Source: CBDAPX01 sp965198725
Lineage (GTDB): Bacteria; Pseudomonadota; Alphaproteobacteria; Rhodobacterales; Rhodobacteraceae
NCBI GenBank assembly: GCA_965198725.1
Contig: CBDAPX010000001.1
Span: 1,736,001 to 1,800,000 of the forward strand
Direction of reading: 5' to 3'
Length of the DNA stretch: 64,000 nt
The translations under genes were made by a program, and so were the position numbers. Shown piece by piece: positions 33,376-43,273 of the stretch (position 1 is its first letter; each line of letters opens with the position of its first letter). Below the pieces are notes generated by a model. It ran no database searches. It was not told where the DNA came from and saw only the letters and a list, made by a program, of their open reading frames with translations.

Positions 33376-35860
33376 CCAGATCGTCCGCCGAAACGGATTT
33401 CAGGATGAGTTTGTCACCGGATTGGGCGCCTTCCAGCCCGCTCAGATCAATGACCGTGGCCCAGCCCTGATCATCCATCAGTGCTGTGACATCCGAAAAC
33501 TCAAGCCCATACGCGCTAAGGTCGATGACATCATTTTCCGCTTCAAAGTCATGGACCATATCCTTGCCGGATCCTTGTGCGACGACAAAAGTGTCAGAGC
33601 TGCCATCGCCTTGCCAGTTGCCACCCCACATATGGTCGTCGCCGGCACCGCCTTCGAGCGTGTCACTGCCGGTGCCACCGACCATTTTGTCATCGCCCGC
33701 GCCGCCAACCAATTTGTCTGAACCGCTGCCTGCATTGAGGTAATCCTTACCTGCTCCCCCATCCAGGCTGTCGCTGCCGGCGTTGCCCGTCAGCTTGTCG
33801 GCACCATCCTGTCCAAATAGCGCGTCATCGCCCTGACCACCTGACAGTTTGTCGCTGCCGATACCGCCATCGAGATGGTCATTATCCGACCCGCCGAACA
33901 GTTTATCATCGCCGGCTTCGCCAAACATTGTGTCGTCACCAGAGCCACCGCGCAGATTGTCGTTGCCGCCTAACGTATTCTCGATGGAAGGGTTCCTGAT
34001 CAAGATGGACGCATCAGCATCAACTGGCGCGAAAGGATCCACCGACCTTGGGTCAACGGCCCCGTCATTGGATCCGGTTGACTGCGCTTCGGCGCGGAAC
34101 TCGGCATAGGCGGTGCCGGCGTCAAAATCCGCGTGCACCTGGTAAATGGCACCTTTTGCCCCCGTGCTGCCATCCAAGTCGTGGTCACCCCTGTTCAATC
34201 CGATAAAGAGGTTGCCGCCGCCATCCATGAAGACGGCGCCATACGACCCGGCCACGCCACCATCGACCATGTCGTCTCCAAAGAGCGTGGCGCTCAGCGG
34301 AACCGACGAGATTTCAGGGCTTCCACCGTTCTCGACATCGGACATGTCGATCCGGTGCACTTTACCATCCATCCCGTTCTTCGGCGGGGATTCGACCGCG
34401 TAAAAGACCCCCTCGTCAGAGCTGTAGGCGATGTCATACAAACGCCCGCCAAAGAGATCATCAGGAAGGTCGAATGTCTCAATCTTTGGATTGCCATTCG
34501 CTCCGATATTGTCCACGTCGATTTTGGTCACACGGTTCATGCCTGTGTGAAACGTCCAAAGGTTCCCGGACCCGTCGAAATCGCCCACATAATCCCCGTA
34601 AGGCGCGTCTCCAACCCGGTAGGCGTTTCCGTTTGCATCCATCATGACGAGGTCAGTTCTGGACACCGCGTTACCCAACGCGTCGGTGCCCGTCGATTTT
34701 GCGATGCCATAGATCAGATCGTCTTCAACGTTGAACCCAACCGCGTTGATCTTAAAGCCTGTTGGGTTGCCTGCATCTTCGTATGTTTCGCTTTCTGGAT
34801 CGAAGACTTTCAGATGGCCATCAATGACCTGGTAGAGTTTGGCTTGTGCGGGTGCAAAGGCGTCAACTGTTACGTCCTGACCATCAATCGTGACAGACTT
34901 TTCGTAAGAAAAGATCGGCCCGCTCATGTCGATTTCCGGCCCGGTATAGGGCTGTTCCGTTTCCACCGTTCGGAATGTCAGATCGACCGGATCACCTGTT
35001 CCGGTGACTTCGATGGCATGGGTTTCATAAACGCCGGATGTGACCGAAATGGTATCGATCACTTCGCCGTTCCAAAGCACTTCCACAGTGCCTGACAAGG
35101 CCCCACCAGCCAGGTTGGCGGCTACGTCAAATTCGATTGTGTATGTGTCGCCGTTCTTCGTTTCGACAGTTTGGCTCATGGCTTCGCTGTCGTCCGACTG
35201 TGACACGGTCCATCCGGGGATATCTGCGTATTGCGACATCGCGCTTGCGTCGCCCGCGCCGACATTCAAAAGGTTTTGGCCACCGTGATCCCCAAAAAGA
35301 AGATCGTCCCCAGCACCTGCGTTGATCGTGTCGGCGCCTGCGCCGCCGTATCCAACATCATCCCCTTTTTCGAGATTTATCTTGTCATCTCCGTCGCCGC
35401 CAAAGGCGGTATCATTGCCCGTCCCTGCGTTGATCGTGTCCTCACCAGCGCCGGCGGACAACAAGTCATCCCCGAGGTTTCCAAGCAAGACATCATCCCC
35501 GTCGCCTGTGACGATGGTGTCGTCATATTGCGCGTCCGCGGGCTGTTCCAAGGGCGCGGTGCCCTTGGCCAACAACTCTGGCGTATAAACCCATTTGCCA
35601 TCTACGAACGTCCACTCAGTGCTGACATAATCGCCGGCCGCAAGGTCATTGCCGCTGCCGCCGTCAAGACTGTCAGAGCCAGAACCGCCAAGCAGATGAT
35701 CGGCTTTATCACCACTTTTGACCGTATCATCGCCGGCGGCCGCGTTCACCTGATCCTGTTCAGAGCTGCCGGTAATGTTCTCGGAATCTGATTCGCCAAC
35801 GATTTTCCCAGAGCCGGTAATTGAATTCAAAGACGTATTGCTGGAGTTGGATTTGGCCAT
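33353..35860 (-). CDS. RTX calcium-binding protein, type I secretion substrate
   Basis: About 835 residues from ATG 35860. Glycine-Asp nonapeptides occur in three groups: residues ~35-75 (GGSGSDSLDGGSGNDL), ~120-190 (GAGADTINAGAGDDLLFGD) and ~640-760 (GGAGDDKMVGGTGSDTLEGG). Between them is a beta-rich middle (about 330-620; LYQVIDGHLKVFDPESETYE, YGIAKSTGTDALG) resembling the DUF6923 type. The end DLDEDNFIL is the acidic-plus-hydrophobic tail typical of type I secretion signals, and there is no N-terminal signal peptide. The ABC transporter and HlyD genes follow directly, with a 23-base overlap with the ABC start. The protein is probably secreted to the surface and folds on calcium; its ligand is unknown. 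Confidence 0.92.
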   Translation of the reverse strand: MAKSNSSNTSLNSITGSGKIVGESDSENITGSSEQDQVNAAAGDDTVKSGDKADHLLGGSGSDSLDGGSGNDLAAGDYVSTEWTFVDGKWVYTPELLAKGTAPLEQPADAQYDDTIVTGDGDDVLLGNLGDDLLSAGAGEDTINAGTGNDTAFGGDGDDKINLEKGDDVGYGGAGADTINAGAGDDLLFGDHGGQNLLNVGAGDASAMSQYADIPGWTVSQSDDSEAMSQTVETKNGDTYTIEFDVAANLAGGALSGTVEVLWNGEVIDTISVTSGVYETHAIEVTGTGDPVDLTFRTVETEQPYTGPEIDMSGPIFSYEKSVTIDGQDVTVDAFAPAQAKLYQVIDGHLKVFDPESETYEDAGNPTGFKINAVGFNVEDDLIYGIAKSTGTDALGNAVSRTDLVMMDANGNAYRVGDAPYGDYVGDFDGSGNLWTFHTGMNRVTKIDVDNIGANGNPKIETFDLPDDLFGGRLYDIAYSSDEGVFYAVESPPKNGMDGKVHRIDMSDVENGGSPEISSVPLSATLFGDDMVDGGVAGSYGAVFMDGGGNLFIGLNRGDHDLDGSTGAKGAIYQVHADFDAGTAYAEFRAEAQSTGSNDGAVDPRSVDPFAPVDADASILIRNPSIENTLGGNDNLRGGSGDDTMFGEAGDDKLFGGSDNDHLDGGIGSDKLSGGQGDDALFGQDGADKLTGNAGSDSLDGGAGKDYLNAGSGSDKLVGGAGDDKMVGGTGSDTLEGGAGDDHMWGGNWQGDGSSDTFVVAQGSGKDMVHDFEAENDVIDLSAYGLEFSDVTALMDDQGWATVIDLSGLEGAQSGDKLILKSVSADDLDEDNFIL

Positions 35861-35997
35861 TTTACACCCGTTCATAAATATTCGACCTTCGATAGACCGG
35901 AACTGATGAATGTGGTGTAAATTGTGGATCGAAAGTGAGAGTGTTTGCTGAAAAGGTTTTACTAAAATCTGTAGTGTTTTGGGTTGCTAAGTCTGCT

Positions 35998-36516
35998 CTA
36001 TATTGGGCAGGATTTCGCGTAAATTTCCACACGCCGGTTTTCTTTTGAGGTCCCTGAAATGCCCTTAATGGGGTTGCTTTCCCCTTCAGATTTTATCTCA
36101 ATTATTCTTCCGGGGCTGCTAAGGCGGCTTTTTAGAGTTTCAGCAACAACTTCGGCGCGTTTCATCGCAATTCTATCATTACTTTCTGCAGAGCCGGACG
36201 TATCGGAATGTCCCACAAGACTTAGACACGCGTTATTAAAGATGCTGGTTTCAAGTACTGCTGATAGTAACTCCATGCGCTCTTTGGATTGAGGTGTCAT
36301 TCGGGTGCCGGACTCAAAGAAAATACTGCTTTCCTTGACGTTATCGGGAATAGGTTGTTCGGCTGGTTTTTTTTCTTCAACCTCGCAAAGTTCGCTGCGA
36401 ACACGGTACTTTTTGAAAATTTTCTCACATAGCTCGGCATCTGTTTGGGCACTTGCCGCAGTTGCCGCAAATGTACACAGAAAAAGAAGAGTTGCTGAGA
36501 GTGTTTTGTAAGTCAT
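35998..36516 (-). CDS. OmpA-family envelope protein 1
   Basis: About 172 residues from ATG 36516, with GGAGG eight bases upstream. A signal peptide (MTYKTLSATLLFLCTFAATA, then ASAQ) leads to a short linker and an OmpA-C peptidoglycan-binding domain: SIFFESGTRMTPQSKERMEL, LSLVGHSDTSGSAESNDRIA, MKRAEVVAETLKSRL and ENRRVEIYAKS. Such proteins tie an envelope complex to peptidoglycan. It is divergent from the acyltransferase gene across a 150-base gap (36517-36666) that is AT-rich and probably carries both promoters. It follows neither operon directly but belongs to the polysaccharide/adhesin locus by position. Confidence 0.88.
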   Translation of the reverse strand: MTYKTLSATLLFLCTFAATAASAQTDAELCEKIFKKYRVRSELCEVEEKKPAEQPIPDNVKESSIFFESGTRMTPQSKERMELLSAVLETSIFNNACLSLVGHSDTSGSAESNDRIAMKRAEVVAETLKSRLSSPGRIIEIKSEGESNPIKGISGTSKENRRVEIYAKSCPI

Positions 36517-36666
36517 TTGCTGCGCCTCCAACGAAAGCGGTACATCAGCATTGATAACAGAGGGTAAACAACGACAGCGCTAAAACGGCAAAAAAAACCT
36601 CTCAAAATTTACGGTCTGTTTGGTAAATCGCGCCAATGTGAGTCGACTGCCAACTGAGGGGGAAAA

Positions 36667-37827
36667 ATGTCGGACTCAGCCGTTTCCCGACAAACCTGGA
36701 TCGATGCTCTCCGGCTTATGGCCGGGTTATCTATGGTGGGTTTGCATGCCACCGCTGACGCGACGGGGCAACCTTTTGTGGCGTTTCAGCCAGATGAGAG
36801 AATTGGGGTCATGTTGCTGCGTGCTGTGCTTTATACAGCGCGGACGGAACTGTTTCTCATGATCTCGGTCTTCCTGTTGATGCAGTCACTGATTCAGCGG
36901 CCGCGCGGCTATGCGGCGGTGATATCCGAACAGGCGCGCCGCATGCTGATCCCGTTTGTTTTTTGGACCGTATTTTATGCATTTTATGGGCTTTGGAAGG
37001 CATCGGTGTTCGGATACGCCACGCCGATGCTGGCAGATCTCTCCGATGTCTGGTCGTGGGCCGGGTTTTTCCTGTTGGGGGATGTCAAATACCATATGCA
37101 CTTCATTCCAACGCTTTTTGGAATGCTGTTGATGTATCCCTTGTTTCGGTCGGCGTATAAATACCCGGTCTTGGGTCTTCTGATCCTCTTGTGTTTATGC
37201 GTCAAGCGCGAGGTTGACGCATTTCTGTTTTCTGAGTTCTGGGGCGAAGAGTGGCTTGGTTATGCCGTTCGCAGTGTGAAAATTCTGACTTATGCAGGCT
37301 ATGGAATTGTTGCTTCGGCGCTCCTGGGGGTTTGGCATCGCTCGCAACCGCAAGATCGTATGACATATCTGCTTCCGATTATTTTCAGCGGCATTCTATT
37401 ATTTCTGATAAAGCTCATCTTTTCATATAAAACAATTCAACTGGGAAAGTGGCCATTTGAATACACGCCAGGGTATTGGGCCGATTTCCTGATGCCGGTT
37501 TTGCTCTTTGGTCTATGTATGGTGCTTGGACATTTGCGGTGGCCACATGTTCTTTCTGTTCTGGCCCCTTTTTCATTTGGTGTATATTTGTGCCACCCGA
37601 TCTTTCTGGATCAGGCAGAAATGCTTTTAGCGGCTCACAATTGGCCACCTTTCAGCCAGGTTTCCTTTAAAATCGTTCATACGGTCCCACTCACATCCTT
37701 TTTTGTTTGGATGTTATCGAAATCTTCGGCCTTTGCATGGACGATTGGGCTGGGAAAACTGCCGAAGTTTAGTGCCATTTTCCAACGCGCTCCGGTGCAG
37801 GCAACATCGAATAGGAAGCTGAAATGA
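36667..37827 (+). CDS. acyltransferase 3 family membrane protein
   Basis: 386 residues with about ten membrane segments. The start SRQTWIDALRLMAGLSMVGL contains the conserved Arg and the following HATADATG the active-site His of the acyltransferase-3 family. These enzymes add acetyl or other acyl groups to sugars of exopolysaccharide or lipopolysaccharide. GAGGGGG lies just before ATG 36667. Its last codons overlap the STAS/nucleotidyltransferase-like gene (ATGA), and the glycosyltransferase lies two genes further on, so it probably decorates the polymer made by this operon. Confidence 0.88.
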   Translation: MSDSAVSRQTWIDALRLMAGLSMVGLHATADATGQPFVAFQPDERIGVMLLRAVLYTARTELFLMISVFLLMQSLIQRPRGYAAVISEQARRMLIPFVFWTVFYAFYGLWKASVFGYATPMLADLSDVWSWAGFFLLGDVKYHMHFIPTLFGMLLMYPLFRSAYKYPVLGLLILLCLCVKREVDAFLFSEFWGEEWLGYAVRSVKILTYAGYGIVASALLGVWHRSQPQDRMTYLLPIIFSGILLFLIKLIFSYKTIQLGKWPFEYTPGYWADFLMPVLLFGLCMVLGHLRWPHVLSVLAPFSFGVYLCHPIFLDQAEMLLAAHNWPPFSQVSFKIVHTVPLTSFFVWMLSKSSAFAWTIGLGKLPKFSAIFQRAPVQATSNRKLK

Positions 37828-39281
37828 TCCAAGTGAAGGCTGCGGAAACTGCAATTCCTGTGGTTGAAGTTAAAGTTGCGCGTCTGACCGCCGCTGTTTT
37901 GAGCGGATTGCGCAAGGCGCTGCAGGACCTCCGGCGCAACTTTCGGTCCGCTGCCTTGATTGATCTTTCGCTTGTTAAGCGGATTACGCCGTCGGGGCTT
38001 GGCGCGTTGATTGAGCTCTATGGCGAAAACCAGTCCTCAATGGAAATTGCGTTCTTCGGATGTGCCGATGACATTGCCAAAGCCATGAAAACGTATCAAT
38101 TGCGCGCTATTTTGCCGGTTTTTGCCGACAAACCCGGCGCGCAGCGGTCCGCCAAAATGCGCCAGCATCGACTGACCGATACACCGGCGATTGTCCTGTG
38201 TAATGCGCGGGACCATAGGCTGGGCGCGATGAAGGTCGACACTTGCCCTGCCATGATGCCCGTTCTGGATGTCCCGGTATTGGACCATGTGATTAATGGT
38301 TTGAGCCGGTATGGCGTCCGGGAATTCCACATCAATGCGACGCAGGCCAGTCGTATTGACCCAAGGCACTTTCCCTATGTCAGGGAGCGATCCGTCTTTA
38401 TAACGCATGAAGGCGGCGCGGCCTTGGGAACAGCAGAAACTCTGTTTCGCTTGTCGCAAGATCATTCCGTCTTTCGCAGTGATGTCATCGTCACTTATGC
38501 AACGGCGCTGCACGCGGTCGATGTGGCAGAGATGATGGAGCATCATCGCGCCACGGGTGCCGACATAACCATTGCCGTTTCCGGGGGCCGCAGTTTTTCA
38601 AGTAAAGAAGGTATGTGCGAGAAATCTACGGCGCAGCAACAGACCCTTCGGCGGTGCCGCGGGGCGCGCGCATCGGAAAGCCAGTCCGTCGGTGTTTTCA
38701 TTTTGTCACCTGCGGCGATGCAGGATCACGATTTTCATATGATTTCCGATCTGGAACGGGACCTGCTGCCGTCGGTCGCGTCGAGAACGGGCAGGGTGGA
38801 ATATTATGAAACGCATGATCCAGCGTTCGACGTTTTGGACCCAAACGCTTTGTTTTCAGGCACCAGCGCCATATTGTGCGGGCAAATGCCGGCCGCGGTT
38901 GACCTGGGTGATTTTGCGGCCGGGAAACCTATTTTTCACGCGACGGCAAATGTTTCGCCGCTCGCGGATATCTCAGGCCCGGTATATGTCGGTGCAGATG
39001 CAATAATCCATAAACATGCGCGCATCGTCGGCCCCGCCGTTGTTGGGGCCGGGTGCCGTGTTGAGCCGCGCAGCGTTTTAGATAACAGCGTCTTGTGGCC
39101 AAACAGCACCCTCAACAATGGTGATTGGCTGAAAGACATGATTGCCGGCGATGACTGGGCGGTAAGTCACAGGGCGCAGGCTAACCATCGTCCATTCCCG
39201 GTCGCGGCCACGGAGACCCTCAAACCGAAGCTGGTCTTAAAACCCGCTCTGGCACCAAAGCAATTGAGCAGGGCGGGGTAG
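37824..39281 (+). CDS. STAS domain fused to a degenerate sugar-nucleotidyltransferase-like protein
   Basis: 485 residues. Residues ~1-105 are a STAS domain with the serine loop kept (LIDLSLVKRITPSGLGALIE). Residues ~115-340 resemble an NTP-transferase fold (AIVLCNARDHRLGAMKVD, PVLDVPVLDHVINGLSRYGV), but the usual GGxGxRL and the following Lys are lost, so it is probably not catalytic. A hexapeptide beta-helix piece follows (GPVYVGADAIIHKHARIVG, then AVVGAGCRVE). Between 38612 and about 38678 the frame is wrong: the natural reading is YVREIYGAATDPSAVPRGAR in the other frame, so two compensating indels leave about 22 altered residues. STAS domains usually answer an RsbW-like kinase; a candidate partner is the tail of the secretion ABC proteins. 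Confidence 0.72.
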   Translation: MIQVKAAETAIPVVEVKVARLTAAVLSGLRKALQDLRRNFRSAALIDLSLVKRITPSGLGALIELYGENQSSMEIAFFGCADDIAKAMKTYQLRAILPVFADKPGAQRSAKMRQHRLTDTPAIVLCNARDHRLGAMKVDTCPAMMPVLDVPVLDHVINGLSRYGVREFHINATQASRIDPRHFPYVRERSVFITHEGGAALGTAETLFRLSQDHSVFRSDVIVTYATALHAVDVAEMMEHHRATGADITIAVSGGRSFSSKEGMCEKSTAQQQTLRRCRGARASESQSVGVFILSPAAMQDHDFHMISDLERDLLPSVASRTGRVEYYETHDPAFDVLDPNALFSGTSAILCGQMPAAVDLGDFAAGKPIFHATANVSPLADISGPVYVGADAIIHKHARIVGPAVVGAGCRVEPRSVLDNSVLWPNSTLNNGDWLKDMIAGDDWAVSHRAQANHRPFPVAATETLKPKLVLKPALAPKQLSRAG

Positions 39282-39285
39282 GGCG

Positions 39286-40050
39286 ATGAAGGGTGCCGGG
39301 ATATTGTCTGTTTTCGCCCTTTGCTGGGCTGGCACGGCCCAGGCCGAACCACTGGACCGGTTTTGGATATTGTGGGAGCGGACGCAATTGGACGTTAAGG
39401 GATGTTCGCCGGACAAGGACTGTCGTTTGTCGCGCAACTTCACGTCGCGATTGCTGGATGAAGGTGCGAACGATCGCATGTTCCGATTGTTCGGCATGAT
39501 GGATGGGCGCGCGCTGGCCCGAGGCGACAGCGCAGAACATCCCGAAGCCCCACGTATCTGTCAGCATACCGACCCAGAGGTCATCCTTGGGTTTGATCCG
39601 GAAAAGGTGCCGAAAAGCGAAACGCTGGATACATTGTTTGGGTTGCAGGTGGTGGGGGTCGATCTGAGCAAACTCAAACCCCCTCCCGGAGAAAGCTCGG
39701 ATTTCGGCAAACGTCTGCAACGACAGTTCGTCGAGAAGTTTACCGATGCAGGTCTTACGGTTGTTTCGCCAGATGAACTGCAGGATATTCCGGGACAACC
39801 CAAGCTGAACATTTATTTCTCGTTCCGCGGACACGAGCCGGATAACAGATGCGATTACGTGTTCTCGATCTTTGCCAGCCTGTCACAAACGGTGCTTTTG
39901 ACCCGGGATATTCGGGTCAAGGTTTCGGCCGGGGTCTGGTCCTATTCAACAGGGTCCACCGCCAAAGATCACAGTGGAAACGAGGCAGATGCGATTTTGC
40001 GTGTGGCCGATCGTTTTCTTGCAGATTATCGGGACGCCAACAAAAAATGA
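39286..40050 (+). CDS. exported protein of unknown function
   Basis: 254 residues, 4 bases after the previous stop. A short signal peptide (MKGAGILSVFALCWAGTAQA) is followed by a soluble region with a likely disulphide pair (KGCSPDKDCRLSR). A second domain follows from about residue 125 (FGKRLQRQFVEKFTDAGLTV, LNIYFSFRGHEPDNRCDYVF, RDIRVKVSAGVWSYSTGS). The second part has the look of small periplasmic alpha/beta domains that assist export, but I do not recognise the family. It lies between the STAS protein and the glycosyltransferase in the same operon, so a role in polymer export or assembly is plausible. Confidence 0.7.
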   Translation: MKGAGILSVFALCWAGTAQAEPLDRFWILWERTQLDVKGCSPDKDCRLSRNFTSRLLDEGANDRMFRLFGMMDGRALARGDSAEHPEAPRICQHTDPEVILGFDPEKVPKSETLDTLFGLQVVGVDLSKLKPPPGESSDFGKRLQRQFVEKFTDAGLTVVSPDELQDIPGQPKLNIYFSFRGHEPDNRCDYVFSIFASLSQTVLLTRDIRVKVSAGVWSYSTGSTAKDHSGNEADAILRVADRFLADYRDANKK

Positions 40051-40112
40051 GGGTTTCGTTTACCTTGTGATAAGTGGCTCAAAATAAGCTGGTGGCATCG
40101 ATTACATACCGA

Positions 40113-41920
40113 ATGAGTGTGATGTCTCAGCCTTACTTTGCTCACTTTGAAAGTCGCAAACCACCTCAGTTTGCGCCCATGACAAAACGCCGGGAGCGAC
40201 TGTGGCACCTGGTTGCAGGTCTCTCAATCGGTTTTGGCGCGTGGTACCTGTTCTGGCGTTGGACCGCCTCGATAAACCCGGAAGCCGTCGGTTTTTCCAT
40301 CGCGATCGCCTCGGCTGAAACGCTGTTTTTCCTGGGCACGTTGCTGTTCTACTATGACATCTGGCGGGAAGGGGACACGCCCAAAAAGACGCCCCCAAAT
40401 ACACGGTCCGATGCCGGGTTGCTGGGGGATGAGGGGGAGATTGCGGTCGACGTTTTCATAACCACCTATGACGAAGAGCTTGAGGTCGTGCTGCCTTCGA
40501 TTGAAGCGGCCAAGGCGTTGGAAGCACCGCAGAACACGACGATCAGCGTCTATTTGTTGGATGATGGCAACCGGCCTGCCTTTCAAAATCTCGCGAATAA
40601 ACAGGGTATTGGCTACATCACGCGCGAAACGAATGAGGGGTTCAAGGCCGGAAACCTTCGAAACGCTCTTTTCGAAACGGACGGTGATTTCGTACTGATT
40701 TGCGATGCCGACACGCGCGTTTTTCCAAAGCTATTGCAGAATACATTAGGGTATTTTCGCGATCCGCAAGTGGCGTGGGTGCAGACCCCGCATTGGTTTT
40801 ATGATGTCCCGGAAGGCACGGGATGGGACCCGTTGATTGGCCGTATGCTGGGGCGACGGATACCCTGGCTGGCGAAAGTTATGCGCGCTGTCACGGGGAC
40901 CGATCAGGTCGGGCGTGATCCCTTCTTGGTTGAACCGGACCTGTTCTTTGACGTCATTCAACGCCGCAGGAACCGCAACGGCGCCTCATTTTGTTGCGGT
41001 GCAGGGTCGCTGCACCGACGGGAGGCCGTGTTCGATGCAGCGCTCAAGCGCAAGGCACAAGACATGGTGCGCCGATCCCAAAAGTTGCACCATGAATTGC
41101 CGCTGAACGCCATCGCTTTACAACCGTTTCGGTTTCATGTGTCTGAGGACATTTACACATCCATTCTGTTGCACAGCGACACAGAGGCGGGGTGGAAGTC
41201 GGTTTATCATCCCCAGGTCGAAGCCCGTATGCTTTCCCCTTGGAGCACAGAAGCCTGGGCGGTGCAAAAGCTGAAATATGCGGGCGGCACCTTGGACATC
41301 ATGTTGCGTGACAACCCGTTGTTCCGGTGGGGCATGCCATGGCGCATCAAACTGCACTACGCAGCCACGTTCTGGTCCTACCTTTCGGTTCTTTGGGCCC
41401 CCTTGATGCTGTTTGCGCGGTCATTTCGCTGATGACGGGCCTCGCCCCGGTTGCCGCCTATTCGACAGAATTCTTTGCCCGCTTTCTGCCGATGATCATC
41501 ATAGGGGAGTGCGCCATGCTCTTGGCGTGCAAGGGACATAATACGCTGACGGGACGGGTGCTTTCGGTTGCGACCCTTTTCATTCAACTCCGCGCGTTTT
41601 GGTCGATCCTCCGGCGGCGGCAACCCAAGTTTCCGACCACGCCCAAAACCCCCGTGGCGCAAACGGGCCAGCGCCATTTACGCCCTATCCTGATAACGCT
41701 TGCGGTTTTCGCCGCCGCTGCGGCGTGGGGCATCTGGCATTTCACACAAGGGGACGAGGCGTACAGCCTGTCTTTCATGATCGTTAACCTTTTCTGGCTG
41801 TGTTGGAACAGCCTGATCCTTTTGCACGGGGTAGGTGGAGCGCTGTTGTTCCGTCCCGAACTGCCGGCGCAACACTCTGGAGAGCGGAAAGAATATGACG
41901 TTACCGTTACAGCCGTTTAA
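40113..41920 (+). pseudogene. cellulose-synthase-like glycosyltransferase (GT2), frameshifted
   Basis: The frame from ATG 40113 (ATG 40122 and GTG 40074 are alternatives) gives two membrane helices and then a GT2 domain: VDVFITTYDEELEVVLPSIE, YLLDDGNRPAFQNLA, LICDADTRVFPKLL, SEDIYTSILLHSD, and WAVQKLKYAGGTLD in the place of the usual QxxRW. The helices after it begin YLSVLWAPLMLF, then the frame fails at about 41412; the proper continuation CAVISLMTGLAPVAAYSTEF is in the frame ending at 41920. One T is missing from a T run. The cytoplasmic catalytic part is whole, but the C-terminal channel helices are cut off. Such enzymes polymerise and export beta-glycans. The 3' end overlaps the DUF3131 gene. 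Confidence 0.82.
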
Positions 41921-43199
41921 GAACCGGCACAGTGTCTTTTTCATCGTTGGCTTGTGTCTGTCGGCCGGTGTCGCCATCAGCGTGGACGGTTTCGGAGCCC
42001 TGCAAAGCCGCGCGGCTGCGCAACAGGTGCCGTTTGAAGATGCACGCCCGGTTTTGGCGGCTCGGGATCTTAGCCCAGAGGATTTGATCGCGGCGCGAAC
42101 CGCGTGGACCTATTTTGAAAAGAACTATCGCCCGGAAACAGGACTGGTCGATTCTGTGGCCGGATTTCCATCCGGAACACTCTGGGATCAGGGATCTTAT
42201 ATATTCGCGCTGATTTCTGCGCGCCGGTTGGGCATCATCACCGCATCCCAATTCGATGCCCGTGTGAACGGCATCCTTCAAACCCTTGGTGCGTTGGAGC
42301 TGTTTGATGGCAAGCTGCCCAACAAGGTCTACAACACGCAATCGCTTGGCATGGTCGATTATTCCAACACACCGCAGCCCGACGGGATCGGTTGGTCTGC
42401 GCTCGATGTTTGTCGCATGCTCATGGCCCTGCGCGTGTTGGAACGCCGCTTTCCAGAATATGGACCGACCGTTCAAAATGTTCTCTCCGATTGGGACCTC
42501 GGGTCGATGGCCAAGGATGGGCGTCTTTGGGGGACACAACGCAAAGACGATGAGATCCGATATCTGCAAGAAGGTCGTATGGGGTACGAACAATATGCCG
42601 CGCGCGCTGCGGGCATGTGGGGGCTTGATGTCAATCTTGCCAGTTCGGCCCAATCCATCCTGGGGTGGAGCCGCATAGACGGTGTGCAGGTTCCAATTGA
42701 TCTACGGACAAGCAACAGCTTTCACGCGATCACGCCGACCTTGAGCGAACCCTATATTCTGATGGGGCTCGAAATGGGTTTCGACAGCGAAACGGCGGTT
42801 CTGGCCAATCGCGTTTACTCGGTTCAGGAACAAAGGTTTCACCGAACGGGCATCCCGACAATGGTGTCGGAAGACAACATCGATCAGGAACCGTATTTTC
42901 TGTATTCGTCGGTTCACAGCAACGGTCGGTCATGGGCCGTTGTCAGCGAGAGTGGAGAGCATTATCCAGAGTTGCGAACAACCAGTTTGAAGACGACTTT
43001 TGGCTGGAATGTCCTCTATGGAACTTCTTATACAGAAAGACTGCGCGAGGATTTGACCGATCTGGCAACCGGCGAAGGATGGGCAAGCGGTCTTTATGAA
43101 GTTGGCGGAACGATCAACACCACGTTGACGCTCAACACCAATGCCGTGGTCCTGCAATCCATGCATTACAAACGATTTGGACCGCTTTGGACGCTTTAA
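41895..43199 (+). CDS. exported DUF3131 protein, copy A
   Basis: 434 residues from ATG 41895. An N-terminal signal/anchor (HSVFFIVGLCLSAGVAI) is followed by a DUF3131 (glucoamylase-like alpha-toroid) domain: RTAWTYFEKNYRPETGLVDS, FPSGTLWDQGSYIFALISAR, LPNKVYNTQSLGMVDYSN, QEGRMGYEQYAARAAGMWG and GLYEVGGTINTTLTLNTNAV. DUF3131 proteins are often encoded next to cellulose-synthase-like glycosyltransferases and may process the glycan in the periplasm; no activity is proven here. The start lies inside the last 26 bases of the glycosyltransferase gene, a sign of coupling. It is intact, unlike copy B at 47581-49268. Confidence 0.88.
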   Translation: MTLPLQPFKNRHSVFFIVGLCLSAGVAISVDGFGALQSRAAAQQVPFEDARPVLAARDLSPEDLIAARTAWTYFEKNYRPETGLVDSVAGFPSGTLWDQGSYIFALISARRLGIITASQFDARVNGILQTLGALELFDGKLPNKVYNTQSLGMVDYSNTPQPDGIGWSALDVCRMLMALRVLERRFPEYGPTVQNVLSDWDLGSMAKDGRLWGTQRKDDEIRYLQEGRMGYEQYAARAAGMWGLDVNLASSAQSILGWSRIDGVQVPIDLRTSNSFHAITPTLSEPYILMGLEMGFDSETAVLANRVYSVQEQRFHRTGIPTMVSEDNIDQEPYFLYSSVHSNGRSWAVVSESGEHYPELRTTSLKTTFGWNVLYGTSYTERLREDLTDLATGEGWASGLYEVGGTINTTLTLNTNAVVLQSMHYKRFGPLWTL

Positions 43200-43273
43200 G
43201 TCCGGTGGTTCAATCCTGCACAGGCAAGAGCAGAACGACGTCGAGGACATGAGCGCCTTGACGTCGGTTTTGT

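Noticed and set aside
33600..33960. Tandem repeat-like DNA that could suggest a CRISPR or satellite array
   Set aside because: The period is 27 bases without spacers and encodes RTX nonapeptides.
34133..35095. A 320-codon plus-strand frame inside the RTX gene
   Set aside because: The RTX reading is supported by nonapeptide repeats, the secretion tail and the neighbouring transporter; the antisense frame has no recognisable domain.
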